Shown: positions 7,426-16,833, counted from the first letter of the stretch. The stretch is DNA of 64,000 nucleotides from Streptomyces zhihengii (GCF_016919245.1 NZ_JAFEJA010000001.1:6225501-6289500); one strand, 5' to 3'. Notes: a model not told the origin generated them from the sequence alone. Numbers and translations: made by a program.

Positions 7426-7956
7426 TCAGAACAGCGGCTCCGGCAGCACGCCCTCCAGGGCGAGCAGCCGGCGCTTGGTCTCCAGGCCCCCGCCGAAACC
7501 GCCGAGCCCGCCGTCCGTCTCCACCACCCGGTGGCACGGCACCACCACGGGTATCGGATTGGAGCCCATCGCCGCCCCGACGGCCTGTGCGGCACCGGGC
7601 TGCCCCACCCGGGCCGCCAGATCCCCGTACCCGACGACCGTCCCGTAGGGCACACCGGCGAGCAGTTTCCGCAGCACCTCGCGGTTGAACCCGCCGCTCA
7701 GCGACCAGTCCAGCGGCAGGTCGAACTCCCGCAGCCCGCCCCCGAAGTACGCGCGGAGCTGGCGTATCGGCTCGGCCAGGCGCACACCGGTCTCCGCGAC
7801 CGGCTCCGCGCCGAGCCGCTCGGCCAGCCGCGCCAGCGTGCGGTCGCGGACGGCGGGCCGGGCGTGGAAGGCCACCGTCACCAGACCCCGCCCGCTCGCG
7901 GCGAGCAGCAGCGGACCGATGTCCGTGTCGACCACGCCCCACTCGAAGGTGTTCAT
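7426..7956 (-). CDS. ogt: Methylated-DNA--[protein]-cysteine S-methyltransferase
   Basis: A 176-residue single-domain O6-alkylguanine-DNA alkyltransferase. The active-site motif PCHRVV (preceded by GSNPIPVVV) holds the cysteine that irreversibly accepts the alkyl group, and the helix-turn-helix (VPYGTVVGYGDLAARVG) with its arginine finger inserts into DNA to flip the base. The N-terminal domain is short, as in Ogt. It repairs O6-methylguanine and O4-methylthymine. The gene stands alone between the MFS and phosphodiesterase genes. Confidence 0.93.
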   Translation of the reverse strand: MNTFEWGVVDTDIGPLLLAASGRGLVTVAFHARPAVRDRTLARLAERLGAEPVAETGVRLAEPIRQLRAYFGGGLREFDLPLDWSLSGGFNREVLRKLLAGVPYGTVVGYGDLAARVGQPGAAQAVGAAMGSNPIPVVVPCHRVVETDGGLGGFGGGLETKRRLLALEGVLPEPLF

Positions 7957-8092
7957 GCGCCCACCGTAGGACCCGGCACCGACAACGAGGCCCGCCCGGT
8001 TCCCGGCCCGTCACCGACTCCCGGTCCCGGCCCGTCACCGAGGCCCCCCGCCCCGTCGGCCGGCCCCGTCGGCCGCCCCCGCCCCGCCGGCG

Positions 8093-8980
8093 TCAGCCGA
8101 TGGCGTCCCGCACCACGTCCGGGTTGTTGGTGATGATCCCGTCGACGCCGAAGCCGGCCACCCGGGCCGTGCCGGCCGCGTCGTTCACGGTCCAGGTGTT
8201 GACCCGCAGCGGCTTGCCGTGGGCCCCCTTGAGCGCCTGGACGGCCGCGACGTACTCCGCGGTGAGCGAGGTGTGCGTCGGGTTGATCTGGTCGGTGAAG
8301 GCCGCGTAGGCGGGGAGGTCGGCCACGGCCGGGGTGCCGAGGAAGCCGGTGGTCACGTCCGGCCGCTGCTCGTGGACGGCCCTGACGCTGTCGGCGCCGA
8401 AGCTCTGGACGACCAGGCGGCTGCGGACGTGCCGCCGGTCCAGCCAGCCCTCCTCGCCCAGGACCCGCAGGGTGTCCCGCTCGATGCCCGGGTAGAGCTC
8501 CGGCTTCTTGATCTCCAGCAGCAGCTTCTGGCCGTTGGCGTCGACCCGCCGCAGGTACTGCTGGAGCGTGGGCACCCGGGCGCCGGCCCAGCGCTCGCCG
8601 AACCAGCTCCCGGCGTCGAGCGTGGCGATCTCCGCGGCGGTGAAGTCCCTGACCTTCCAGGGCGCGCGGTCGGGGAAGCGCTGCTCCACGTCGGTGGTGC
8701 GGGCCAGCGAGTCGTCGTGGACGACGACGAGTTCGCCGTCGCTGGTGCGCTGCACGTCGTTCTCCACCCAGGCGAACCCCATCGCGTCGGCCGTGTCGAC
8801 GGCGGCCAGGGTGTTCTCGGGCGCGTAGCCGGAGGCGCCGCGGTGCGCGATCACCAGGGGCGCGTCGCGGTGCCCGGCGGCCTGGTGCGGGCCGGCCCAC
8901 GCCGGACCCGGCACGAGCAGCGCGGTGACTCCGACGGCGGTGGCGGCCAGGGCGGCGGCGGGGCGCGGGCGAAGGTGCAC
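8093..8980 (-). CDS. Secreted glycerophosphodiester phosphodiesterase
   Basis: This 295-residue protein begins with a Sec signal peptide (charged MHLRPRPAA, hydrophobic core, AWA cleavage site near residue 29), so it acts outside the membrane. The mature part is a GDPD TIM barrel: IAHRGASGYAPENT contains the catalytic histidine and metal-binding glutamate, followed by ENDVQRTSDGELVVVHDDSL with the second histidine, and KLLLEIKKPE with a metal ligand. It hydrolyses glycerophosphodiesters to glycerol 3-phosphate and an alcohol. Streptomyces homologues (GlpQ type) supply phosphate and are often under PhoP control. No clear PHO box is claimed here. Confidence 0.92.
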   Translation of the reverse strand: MHLRPRPAAALAATAVGVTALLVPGPAWAGPHQAAGHRDAPLVIAHRGASGYAPENTLAAVDTADAMGFAWVENDVQRTSDGELVVVHDDSLARTTDVEQRFPDRAPWKVRDFTAAEIATLDAGSWFGERWAGARVPTLQQYLRRVDANGQKLLLEIKKPELYPGIERDTLRVLGEEGWLDRRHVRSRLVVQSFGADSVRAVHEQRPDVTTGFLGTPAVADLPAYAAFTDQINPTHTSLTAEYVAAVQALKGAHGKPLRVNTWTVNDAAGTARVAGFGVDGIITNNPDVVRDAIG

Positions 8981-9329
8981 AGAAACTCCTCATGTCGTGG
9001 CGGTGATGCGCGGACGGGCCGACGCTCGCAGCGCTCGGAGAACGCGGGACAGGAGAAATATGGCCACAACGTGAACACGGTCGCCCGCAGCCGGTCATCA
9101 CCGGTCTCCCGTGTCGACAAATGGCTCCCCCGCCGTTTGCAGGGACCGCCGCGGCCCGTACGCTCGCCGGGAAACGGACGTTCCATCAGGCGGCACCGGA
9201 ATGGCGTGAAATCATCGGTGCCCCAGACCCCCGCACCCGCGGGGAGCCGGCCCCGGGCCGGATGACCGAGGGCGGCGGGACCGGCTTGACCAGGGGACAC
9301 CGGGACTCACACGGGGCGGAAGGTACGCG
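8981..9329. other. Intergenic region between phosphodiesterase and MHYT genes
   Basis: This 349-bp non-coding stretch separates divergent genes and must hold both promoters. It is somewhat less GC-rich in its centre (about 9050-9130). I see no strong hairpin, repeat or convincing promoter hexamer pair. Confidence 0.5.
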
Positions 9330-10202
9330 ATGCAGGGCACGGTGGACGGATTCGGCTACGGCCTCGTCACGCCCGTGGCGGCCTATCTCATGGCTTGTCT
9401 CGGGGGTGCGCTCGGTCTGCGCTGCACCACCAGATCCGTGCGCAACGGCGGCCGTTCCCGGCCCGGCTGGCTCGCCCTCGGCAGTGCCGCGATCGGCTCC
9501 GGCATCTGGACCATGCACTTCATCGCGATGATGGGCTTCACCGTCGCCGAGGCGCCGATCGGCTACGACCGCACCGTGACGTTCGCCTCGCTGGCGGTGG
9601 CCGTCGTCATGGTGGGGGTGGGGGTCTTCATCGTCGGGTACCGGGGGGCCACCGTGATGGCCCTGGTCACCGGCGGCACGCTGATGGGCCTCGGCATCGC
9701 GTCGATGCACTACCTGGGAATGGCCGGAATGCGGCTGCGGGGGACGATCGAGTACGACACCCTCACGGTCGCGCTGTCCGTCGTCATCGCGGTCGTCGCG
9801 GCGACCGCCGCCCTGTGGGCGGCCGTCTCCGTCCACCGGTTCTCGGCGAGTCTCCTCGCGAGCCTGGTCATGGGCATCGCCGTGAGCGGCATGCACTACG
9901 TGGGGATGGCCGCCGTCAGCGTCCATCTCCACCCGACGGCCGGGGTGCCGGACCCGGGGGAGTCTCCGGCCACCCTGCTCGCCCCCGTGCTCATCGGGCC
10001 GCTGGTCTTCCTGCTGCTGGCCGCCGCCGTGGTGATGTTCGACCCGCTGCTGGTGCTCGGCGAGCCGGAGCGCGGCGCGGCCGACGAACGCCGGCGCCCG
10101 GGCATCCCCGCCCAGCGGGCGACCGCGCCGCCCCGGCGGACCGCGGCCTGGGCGGCGGAGCCCGGCCGCCGGCGCGGCCTCGCGGAGCGCGACGGCCGCT
10201 GA
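9330..10202 (+). CDS. MHYT-domain integral membrane sensor
   Basis: A 290-residue protein with seven predicted membrane helices and the diagnostic motifs of the MHYT domain: M-H-F-x-A-M (WTMHFIAMMGF), M-H-Y-L-G-M and M-H-Y-V-G-M, each at a helix end facing the same side. The methionine and histidine residues are proposed to bind a metal, probably copper, and to sense oxygen, CO or NO. In many bacteria the domain is joined to GGDEF/EAL or kinase modules. Here it is stand-alone, ending in an Arg/Pro/Ala-rich cytoplasmic tail of about 55 residues, so any signalling partner must be separate. Confidence 0.9.
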   Translation: MQGTVDGFGYGLVTPVAAYLMACLGGALGLRCTTRSVRNGGRSRPGWLALGSAAIGSGIWTMHFIAMMGFTVAEAPIGYDRTVTFASLAVAVVMVGVGVFIVGYRGATVMALVTGGTLMGLGIASMHYLGMAGMRLRGTIEYDTLTVALSVVIAVVAATAALWAAVSVHRFSASLLASLVMGIAVSGMHYVGMAAVSVHLHPTAGVPDPGESPATLLAPVLIGPLVFLLLAAAVVMFDPLLVLGEPERGAADERRRPGIPAQRATAPPRRTAAWAAEPGRRRGLAERDGR

Positions 10203-10210
10203 CCCGCCCG

Positions 10211-10378
10211 GGCCCCGTCGGCAACGGCCGCTGACCCGCCCCGGCCACCCGTCGGCACGGCGGCCGAACCTCAGGCCCCGTCGGCAACGGCGGTGAACCC
10301 CCGGCCACCCGTCGGCACGGCGGCGAGCCGCCAAGCGGCACGTCCGCTCCCGCCACCCCGTCGGCACGGCCGCTGAGC
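10211..10378 (+). repeat. Degenerate tandem repeat array (CCCGTCGGCA(A)CGGC core)
   Basis: Five copies of the core CCCGTCGGCA(A)CGGC occur at about 10214, 10248, 10277, 10308 and 10356, separated by 29-48 bp of GC-rich sequence. The core is itself close to an inverted repeat (GCCG...CGGC). The array fills most of the gap between the MHYT gene and uvrB. It is too degenerate and GC-rich for CRISPR. Confidence 0.55.
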
Positions 10379-10534
10379 CGCCCCCGCCGCCCGGCAGGAC
10401 GGCCCCTCCCGCGGCCCGTCAGCCGCGGCCACCGGCGGACCCGCCCGGCCTGACACGCCTCCGACCTGCGGTTTCGGGGGGCCGCCGCGGTCGGCGCGTC
10501 CCGGTTGTCGGTGGCGGGTCGTACGGTGGGATCC

Positions 10535-12661
10535 ATGCGGCCCGTTTCCAAGATCGAACGTTCGGTGGCGCCCTTCGAGGTCGTCAGCCCCTACCAGCCC
10601 AGCGGCGACCAGCCGACGGCCATCGCCGACCTGGAGCGCCGCGTGCGCGCGGGCGAGAAGGATGTCGTCCTCCTCGGCGCCACGGGCACGGGCAAGTCCG
10701 CGACCACCGCGTGGATGATCGAGAAGCTCCAGCGCCCGACCTTGGTGATGGCGCCCAACAAGACCCTCGCCGCCCAGCTCGCCAACGAGTTCCGCGAGCT
10801 CCTCCCGAACAACGCGGTCGAGTACTTCGTCTCGTACTACGACTACTACCAGCCCGAGGCGTACGTCCCGCAGTCGGACACCTACATCGAGAAGGACTCC
10901 TCGATCAACGAGGAGGTCGAGCGGCTGCGCCACTCGGCGACCAACTCGCTGCTCACCCGGCGCGACGTGATCGTGGTCGCCTCCGTCTCCTGCATCTACG
11001 GCCTCGGCACCCCGCAGGAGTACGTGGACCGCATGGTCCAGCTCAAGGTCGGCGACGAGATCGACCGCGACCAGCTCCTCCGCCGCTTCGTCGACATCCA
11101 GTACACCCGCAACGACATGGCCTTCCAGCGGGGCACCTTCCGGGTCCGCGGCGACACCATCGAGATCTTCCCGGTCTACGAGGAGCTCGCCGTCCGGATC
11201 GAGATGTTCGGCGACGAGATCGAGGCGCTGTCCACGCTCCACCCCCTCACGGGCGAGATCATCAGCGAGGACAGCTCGCTCTACGTCTTCCCCGCCAGCC
11301 ACTACGTCGCCGGCCCCGAGCGCATGGAGCGCGCGGTCAACGACATCGAGACGGAGCTGGAGCAGCGCCTGGCCGAGCTGGACAAGCAGGGCAAGCTGCT
11401 GGAGTCCCAGCGGCTGCGCATGCGCACCACCTACGACATCGAGATGATGCGCCAGATCGGCTCCTGCTCCGGCATCGAGAACTACTCGATGCACTTCGAC
11501 GGCCGTGAGCCAGGCTCCCCGCCGAACACCCTCCTCGACTACTTCCCCGAGGACTTCCTGCTCGTCATCGACGAGTCCCATGTCACCGTGCCCCAGATCG
11601 GCGCGATGTACGAGGGCGACGCCTCCCGCAAGCGGACCCTGGTCGACCACGGCTTCCGGCTGCCCTCCGCGCTGGACAACCGCCCGCTGAAGTGGGAGGA
11701 GTTCCAGAAGCGGATCGGCCAGACCGTGTATCTGTCCGCCACCCCCGGCACCTACGAGCTGTCGCGCGGCGACGGGTTCGTGGAGCAGATCATCCGCCCC
11801 ACCGGCCTGGTCGACCCGGAGGTCGTGGTCAAGCCCACCGAGGGCCAGATCGACGACCTCGTCCACGAGATCCGGCTGCGCACCGACCGGGACGAGCGGG
11901 TCCTGGTGACCACCCTCACCAAGAAGATGGCCGAGGACCTCACCGACTACTTCCTCGAACTGGGCATCCAGGTCCGCTACCTCCACAGCGACGTCGACAC
12001 CCTGCGCAGGATCGAGCTGCTGCGCGAGCTGCGGGCCGGCGAGTACGACGTGCTCGTGGGCATCAACCTCCTCCGGGAGGGGCTGGACCTGCCGGAGGTG
12101 TCCCTGGTGGCCATCCTCGACGCCGACAAGGAGGGCTTCCTGCGGTCGGGTACCTCCCTCATCCAGACCATCGGCCGCGCGGCCCGCAACGTCTCCGGCC
12201 AGGTCCACATGTACGCGGACAAGATCACCCCGGCGATGGAGAAGGCCATCGAGGAGACCAACCGCCGCCGCGAGAAGCAGATCGCGTACAACACCGAGAA
12301 GGGCATCGACCCGCAGCCGCTGCGCAAGAAGATCAACGACATCGTCGCGACCATCGCGCGTGAGGAGATCGACACCGAGGAACTGCTCGGCACCGGCTAC
12401 CGGCAGGCGAAGGCGGAGAAGCCCGGCAAGGGAGCGCGGACCCCGGTGCCCTCGCTCGGCGGAGCGGGCGGTCCCGGGAAGAAGGACGGCGGCCTCACCG
12501 ACCGCCCCGCGGCCGAACTCGCGGGCATCATCGAGGAGATGACCGACCGCATGCGGGCGGCCGCCGCGGAGCTCCAGTTCGAGGTCGCCGCGCGACTGCG
12601 CGACGAGGTGGGCGAGTTGAAGAAGGAGCTGCGCCAGATGAGGGAGGCGGGGCTCGCGTGA
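10535..12661 (+). CDS. uvrB: Excinuclease ABC subunit B
   Basis: The 708-residue UvrB starts at [20 protein letters not shown]. The motor is complete: Walker [11 protein letters not shown] (about residue 48), the beta-hairpin [12 protein letters not shown] that clamps DNA strands, DESHVT (Walker B), and helicase motifs V and VI ([26 protein letters not shown]). The C-terminal UVR motif ([24 protein letters not shown]) binds UvrC. UvrB receives damaged DNA from UvrA and positions UvrC for dual incision. uvrA and uvrC are also in this window but in separate transcription units. A strong terminator follows. Confidence 0.98.
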   Translation: MRPVSKIERSVAPFEVVSPYQPSGDQPTAIADLERRVRAGEKDVVLLGATGTGKSATTAWMIEKLQRPTLVMAPNKTLAAQLANEFRELLPNNAVEYFVSYYDYYQPEAYVPQSDTYIEKDSSINEEVERLRHSATNSLLTRRDVIVVASVSCIYGLGTPQEYVDRMVQLKVGDEIDRDQLLRRFVDIQYTRNDMAFQRGTFRVRGDTIEIFPVYEELAVRIEMFGDEIEALSTLHPLTGEIISEDSSLYVFPASHYVAGPERMERAVNDIETELEQRLAELDKQGKLLESQRLRMRTTYDIEMMRQIGSCSGIENYSMHFDGREPGSPPNTLLDYFPEDFLLVIDESHVTVPQIGAMYEGDASRKRTLVDHGFRLPSALDNRPLKWEEFQKRIGQTVYLSATPGTYELSRGDGFVEQIIRPTGLVDPEVVVKPTEGQIDDLVHEIRLRTDRDERVLVTTLTKKMAEDLTDYFLELGIQVRYLHSDVDTLRRIELLRELRAGEYDVLVGINLLREGLDLPEVSLVAILDADKEGFLRSGTSLIQTIGRAARNVSGQVHMYADKITPAMEKAIEETNRRREKQIAYNTEKGIDPQPLRKKINDIVATIAREEIDTEELLGTGYRQAKAEKPGKGARTPVPSLGGAGGPGKKDGGLTDRPAAELAGIIEEMTDRMRAAAAELQFEVAARLRDEVGELKKELRQMREAGLA

Positions 12662-12665
12662 TGCA

Positions 12666-12713
12666 CACCGGGCGCCTGTGTTGCAAGACCGACACAAAAT
12701 CGGGCGCCCGGTG
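12666..12713 (+). terminator. Terminator of uvrB
   Basis: An 11-bp arm CACCGGGCGCC (12666-12676) pairs with GGCGCCCGGTG (12703-12713). An inner TGTGT/ACACA helix extends it. It starts five bases after the uvrB stop. Confidence 0.75.
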
Positions 12714-12795
12714 CTGCACGGCACCAATCACTGCGTAGGGTGCAGCTCAACCGTGCGAAAGAGCGGTTGAGGAATTTCGAAGAAGGGGACAGCGC

Positions 12796-13374
12796 GTGAC
12801 GGTCAACATGACCAAGGGGCAGGCGATCAGCCTGCAGAAGAGCGACGGGGGCACCCTCACGGCTGTGCGGATGGGGCTCGGCTGGCAGGCCGCTCCTCGC
12901 CGCGGTCTGTTCGGCTCCCGGACCCGCGAGATCGACCTGGACGCGTCGGCCGTGCTCTTCGCCGACAAGCAGCCGGTGGACGTGGTCTTCTTCCGCCACC
13001 TCGTCAGCGACGACGGTTCGGTCAAGCACACCGGTGACAACCTCGTGGGCGGCGCCGGTTCCGGCGGCGACGACGAGGCGATCCTCGTGGACCTCCAGCG
13101 GGTCCCGGTCCACATCGACCAGATCGTCTTCACGGTGAACTCCTTCACCGGCCAGACGTTCCAGGAGGTGCAGAACGCCTTCTGCCGCATCGTCGACGAG
13201 ACCAACGGCCAGGAGCTGGCCCGCTACACGCTCGACGGCGGCGGCCAGTACACGGCGCAGATCATGGCCAAGGTGCACCGGGCCGGCAGCGGCTGGCAGA
13301 TGACCGCCCTGGGCAACCCGGCCAACGGCCGTACCTTCCAGGACCTGATGCCGGCGATCCTGCCGCACCTGTAG
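12796..13374 (+). CDS. TerD-family protein
   Basis: This 192-residue TerD-domain protein starts at GTG after GAAGGGGA. It has the family features MTKGQAISL, GLGW and an acidic calcium-binding segment (EIDLDASAVLF, DDEAILVDLQRVP). The domain is a calcium-binding beta-sandwich; TerD proteins act in tellurite, colicin and phage resistance and in calcium-dependent development in Streptomyces. The aspartates that would bind calcium are present. It is followed by a second TerD-domain protein and by TerC, forming a small ter cluster, but hairpins between the genes suggest separate transcripts. Confidence 0.92.
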   Translation: MTVNMTKGQAISLQKSDGGTLTAVRMGLGWQAAPRRGLFGSRTREIDLDASAVLFADKQPVDVVFFRHLVSDDGSVKHTGDNLVGGAGSGGDDEAILVDLQRVPVHIDQIVFTVNSFTGQTFQEVQNAFCRIVDETNGQELARYTLDGGGQYTAQIMAKVHRAGSGWQMTALGNPANGRTFQDLMPAILPHL

Positions 13375-13385
13375 GACCCGCCCGC

Positions 13386-13419
13386 GGGTGCGGGACCGGC
13401 CACGGCCGGTCCCGCACCC
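13386..13419 (+). terminator. Terminator after the TerD gene
   Basis: A perfect 16-bp stem (13386-13401 with 13404-13419) around a two-base turn starts 11 bases after the stop codon. A second weaker hairpin (CTCCCGG with CCGGGAG) lies around 13433-13456. Confidence 0.7.
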
Positions 13420-13544
13420 GGCGGACCGCAGCTCCCGGAGGCGCAGCCCCCGGGAGCTGCACCGATTCGGGCGCGCACGGCACCACCGCATCACCAGCGA
13501 CACCACCAGCACCGCACAGCACAGGACCGAGGGGAAAGAGAGCG

Positions 13545-15488
13545 ATGACGGCCGAGCTGGTCCGGGGGCAGAACCACCCCTTGCCCCACACCCGACTGGA
13601 CATACGGGTGTCGGCCGGACACCCGGTCGTGGCCTGTGCCACCTTCGTGGACGACCGCGGCACCGCCCGCGAGGAGTGGATCGCCCGCCCCGGCGCACCG
13701 GTGCTGCCCGGTGTCGAGGTTCCCCCGGGTGCCGAGAGCGCCCCCCGTTTCCGGCTCGACCTGGACGCCGTCCCCGCAGAGGCCCACCAGATCAGCGTGC
13801 TGCTCGCGCTGGCGGGCCCGCCGGAGCGCTTCGGCGCCACGGCCGCGCCGTTCGTCGCCGTCGTCGCGGACAGCGGCGAGGAGATCGCCAGCTTCACCGT
13901 CACCGGGCTGGAGAGCGAGACCGCCGTCGTCGCCCTGGAGGTGTACCGGCGGCAGGGCGCCTGGAAGGTCCGCGCCGTCGGCCAGGGCTACGCGGGCGGC
14001 CTCGGCGACCTGCTGGCCGACCAGGGCGTGGCCCGGGCCCGGGAGATCGCCGACGCGGTCCGCGCCGTCGTCGCGCCCGCCGTGCCGCGCACCGAGCCCG
14101 CCCGGCTGTCCACCCGCACCGACGGCGGCGTCCCCGCCGCACCGGGACCGGACCAGAGCCCCGCGCCGGACGCCGCCCTGGCCGGCGGCCGCACGATCCC
14201 CGACGGCCCCTCGGCGCCCGTCGGCCCCCCGCAGACCCCGGTCCCCGACGGGCCCCAGGTGCCCGCGGGGCCGATCAACTACTCCCACCCGCGCCGCAGG
14301 CCCGCTGCCCCGCCCCCGCCGGTGGCCGCGCCCGCCGGCGAGCCGGGCCGCCCCGCGGGCCCCGTGGCCGGCGACGCCACCGGCTGGTCCATGGACGAGC
14401 GCCTCTACAACCAGGTCTGGGGGATGTTCGAGGACCTCGCCCGCGCCGTGGCCGCCTACCGCAGCGCGGTGGAGTTCGCCGAGTCCCGGATGGACAAGGA
14501 GCTCGACCAGGTCCTCTCCGACCCCCGCAGCCGGATCGGCAGCGGCGGGGACGCGGCCCGTGCCGCCGCCCGTGCCAAGTTCGAGCAGCTCCGCGACCAG
14601 GCGCGCCAGGTGCTCGACCGCGACCTGGCGCAGCTCACCGCGGAGTCCGAGGTCGTGGAGCCCGCGCTGCCCGCCTCCTACGCCCGCTGGGACAACCCGG
14701 TCTGGCACGCCTACCGGGTGCCCATGGAGATCCCCATGGCGCTGCGGATCGGCGACATCCACCTGCCCGAGAGCCCCGAGCTGCGGATCCCGCTGCTGGT
14801 GCGCCTGCCGCTGGAGCGGGGCCTGTGGGTCGACAGCGGCCGGTCCAGCTCGGACGCCGCGCTCGCCATGGACGAGGGCGCGCTGCGCAGGCAGGCCGCC
14901 GACACGGCGGTGGCCCTCGCGGCCCGGCTGATCGCGGTCTACCCGCCGGGGGAGTTCACCGTCCATGTGATCGACCCGGCGGGCTCGGCCGCCGGCCCCC
15001 TCGCGCCGCTCGTCGAGACCGGTGTGCTGGCCACGCCCCCGGCCCCCGGCGCCCAGGGCGTGCACAGCGTGCTCTCCCGGCTCACCGAGCGCGTCGACCT
15101 GGTCTCCATGGCCATGCGCGGCGGCGCCGCCGACGCCCTGCCGCCGGACCTCGACCGCGCCGAGCAGCTGCTGATCGTCAACGACTTCCCGCACGGTTTC
15201 GACGACCGCGCCGTCACCCAGCTCCGCTACCTGGCCGACGAGGGCCCCGCCGTCGGCGTCCATCTGCTGATGGTCGCGGACCGTGAGGACGCCAGCGCCT
15301 ACGGCCCGGTGCTGGACCCGCTGTGGCGTTCACTCCTGAGGATCACTCCCGTCCCCGACGACCATCTGGCCGACCCCTGGGTGCGGCACGCCTGGACGTA
15401 CGAACCGGCGACCGTTCCGCCGGGCAGCGCGATCCTGCGGCAGGTTCTCGAACAGGTTGCCGCCGCCCGGCGCTCCTGGGGTCGCTGA
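13545..15488 (+). CDS. TerD domain fused to degenerate FtsK/HerA-like domain
   Basis: A 647-residue protein with an N-terminal TerD domain (about residues 1-175), a Pro/Ala-rich linker (about 180-280), a charged helical region (about 285-370) and a C-terminal domain (about 375-640). That last domain reads like the FtsK/HerA ATPase core: VPMEIPMALRIGDIHL, LRIPLLVRLPLERGLWVDSG, QAADTAVALAARLIAVYPPGEFTVHVIDPAG, a Walker B-like EQLLIVNDFPHG, and VGVHLLMVAD. Where Walker A should be the sequence is DSGRSSSDAA, with no GKS/T, so nucleotide hydrolysis is unlikely. TerD-linked ATPase-like domains are known in Ter-type stress systems. A role in membrane-associated stress response is inferred. Confidence 0.75.
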   Translation: MTAELVRGQNHPLPHTRLDIRVSAGHPVVACATFVDDRGTAREEWIARPGAPVLPGVEVPPGAESAPRFRLDLDAVPAEAHQISVLLALAGPPERFGATAAPFVAVVADSGEEIASFTVTGLESETAVVALEVYRRQGAWKVRAVGQGYAGGLGDLLADQGVARAREIADAVRAVVAPAVPRTEPARLSTRTDGGVPAAPGPDQSPAPDAALAGGRTIPDGPSAPVGPPQTPVPDGPQVPAGPINYSHPRRRPAAPPPPVAAPAGEPGRPAGPVAGDATGWSMDERLYNQVWGMFEDLARAVAAYRSAVEFAESRMDKELDQVLSDPRSRIGSGGDAARAAARAKFEQLRDQARQVLDRDLAQLTAESEVVEPALPASYARWDNPVWHAYRVPMEIPMALRIGDIHLPESPELRIPLLVRLPLERGLWVDSGRSSSDAALAMDEGALRRQAADTAVALAARLIAVYPPGEFTVHVIDPAGSAAGPLAPLVETGVLATPPAPGAQGVHSVLSRLTERVDLVSMAMRGGAADALPPDLDRAEQLLIVNDFPHGFDDRAVTQLRYLADEGPAVGVHLLMVADREDASAYGPVLDPLWRSLLRITPVPDDHLADPWVRHAWTYEPATVPPGSAILRQVLEQVAAARRSWGR

Positions 15489-15579
15489 CCTGGCCTTTCG
15501 ACAGGCGCTGTTCGATATCCGGGCAGCGCCTTTGGTCTCGGCTTTACCTTTTCTTGGTCCTCCCTGTACTGTTCCTTGA

Positions 15580-15700
15580 GCGGAGGGGAGTACTCCCGAC
15601 TTGCGGCGTGCCCGTCAATACGGACCGAAAGAGAGGTCCCGGGGCGCCGGCCCGTGGTGCGGTGGGACGCCGCCCGGGTGGAGGAGACCTCCGGCAGCGA
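15580..15700 (+). promoter_or_regulatory. yybP-ykoY (manganese) riboswitch
   Basis: The leader of the TerC gene contains the conserved aptamer elements in the right order: CGGAGGGGAGTA (15581-15592), the GTCAATAC segment near 15614, a GGACC-x-GGTCC hairpin around 15622-15639, and GGAGACCTCCGG (15683-15694). P1 pairs CGGAGG (15581-15586) with CCTCCG (15688-15693). This class binds Mn2+ and often precedes TerC/Alx-type or cation-efflux genes. The gene starts 38 nt after the aptamer, so control is probably by translation start or termination. Confidence 0.78.
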
Positions 15701-15737
15701 CGACGCTGATCAGTAGCCGTACGACGCCGGAGGCGCA

Positions 15738-16757
15738 GTGGACGTTTCAATGACTCTCTGGGTGCTGACCATTCTCGGTCTCAGCGCCCTGATCGCCGTC
15801 GACTTCTTCATCGGGCGCAAGCCCCATGACGTGTCGATCAAGGAAGCCGGAATCTGGACCATCGTCTGGGTCGTCCTCGCCGTGCTCTTCGGCATCGGAC
15901 TTCTCGTCGCGGGCGAGAGCCAGGCATCGGGCGAGTTCTTCGCGGGCTTCATCACCGAGAAGTCCTTGAGTGTGGACAACCTCTTCGTCTTCGTCCTGAT
16001 CATGGCGAAGTTCGCGGTGCCGTCCCACCTCCAGCAGCGGGTGCTGCTCATCGGTGTGCTGATCGCCCTGGTGCTCCGCGCGATCTTCATCGCGGCCGGT
16101 GCCGCGATCATCGCCAGCTTCTCCTGGGTCTTCTACATCTTCGGCGCGTTCCTGATCTACACGGCCTGGAAGCTCATCCAGGAGGCGCGTGCCGACGACG
16201 AGGAGGAGGAGTTCGAGGAGAACAGGCTCCTCAAGTCGGTCGAGAAGAAGTTCGGCGTCGCGGACAAGTACCACGGCACCAAGCTCTTCATCAAGGTCAA
16301 CGGCAAGCGCGTGATGACCCCGCTGATGGTGGTCATGCTCGCCATCGGCACCACCGACGTGCTCTTCGCGCTCGACTCGATCCCCGCGATCTTCGGCCTC
16401 ACCCAGGACCCGTACATCGTGTTCACGGCGAACGCCTTCGCCCTGATGGGTCTGCGCCAGCTCTACTTCCTCATCGGCGGTCTGCTCAAGAAGCTGGTCC
16501 ACCTCAGCTACGGCCTCTCGGTGATCCTCGGCTTCATCGGCGTCAAACTCGTGCTGCACGCGCTGCACGAGAGCGGCGTGCACGTGCCGGAGATCTCCAT
16601 CCCGTTCTCCCTGGCCGTCATCTGCGGTGTGCTGATCATCACGACGATCACCAGCCTGATCGCGTCCAAGAAGCAGTCGGAGAGGGAGGCGGCCGAGGCC
16701 GCCGCCGCGGGCCCGGCGGACGACTCGGGCAAGGACAAGGACAGCGTCGAGGCCTGA
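15738..16757 (+). CDS. TerC/Alx-family integral membrane protein
   Basis: The 339-residue protein starts at GTG after GGAGG. It has about nine hydrophobic segments and the family motifs SLSVDNLFVFVLIMAKFAVP and TTDVLFALDSIPAIFGLT, in which the acidic residues within membrane helices are invariant. A charged loop (EEEEFEEN) separates the halves and the C-terminal tail is charged. TerC/Alx proteins export manganese, or load it onto secreted enzymes. The yybP-ykoY element in its leader supports a manganese role. Start choice is by ribosome site; an ATG (MTLWVLT) lies 12 nt downstream. Confidence 0.92.
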   Translation: MDVSMTLWVLTILGLSALIAVDFFIGRKPHDVSIKEAGIWTIVWVVLAVLFGIGLLVAGESQASGEFFAGFITEKSLSVDNLFVFVLIMAKFAVPSHLQQRVLLIGVLIALVLRAIFIAAGAAIIASFSWVFYIFGAFLIYTAWKLIQEARADDEEEEFEENRLLKSVEKKFGVADKYHGTKLFIKVNGKRVMTPLMVVMLAIGTTDVLFALDSIPAIFGLTQDPYIVFTANAFALMGLRQLYFLIGGLLKKLVHLSYGLSVILGFIGVKLVLHALHESGVHVPEISIPFSLAVICGVLIITTITSLIASKKQSEREAAEAAAAGPADDSGKDKDSVEA

Positions 16758-16783
16758 CCGGCCACCGGCGGGCAACGACCTGA

Positions 16784-16833
16784 GGCCCCGGCCGGGAGCG
16801 GACGCGAGAGCGTCACGCCCCCCGGCCGGGGCC
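16784..16833 (+). terminator. Terminator of the TerC gene
   Basis: GGCCCCGGCCGGG (16784-16796) pairs with CCCGGCCGGGGCC (16821-16833), with a smaller GACGC/GCGTC helix inside. Confidence 0.72.

Noticed and set aside
10211..10378. CRISPR array
   Set aside because: Repeat cores are short, variable and unevenly spaced, spacers are GC-rich relatives of each other and no cas gene is near.
12796..16757. Complete tellurite resistance operon
   Set aside because: Only two TerD-domain genes and TerC are present, separated by terminators and a manganese riboswitch. terA, terB, terZ and related genes are missing in this window.
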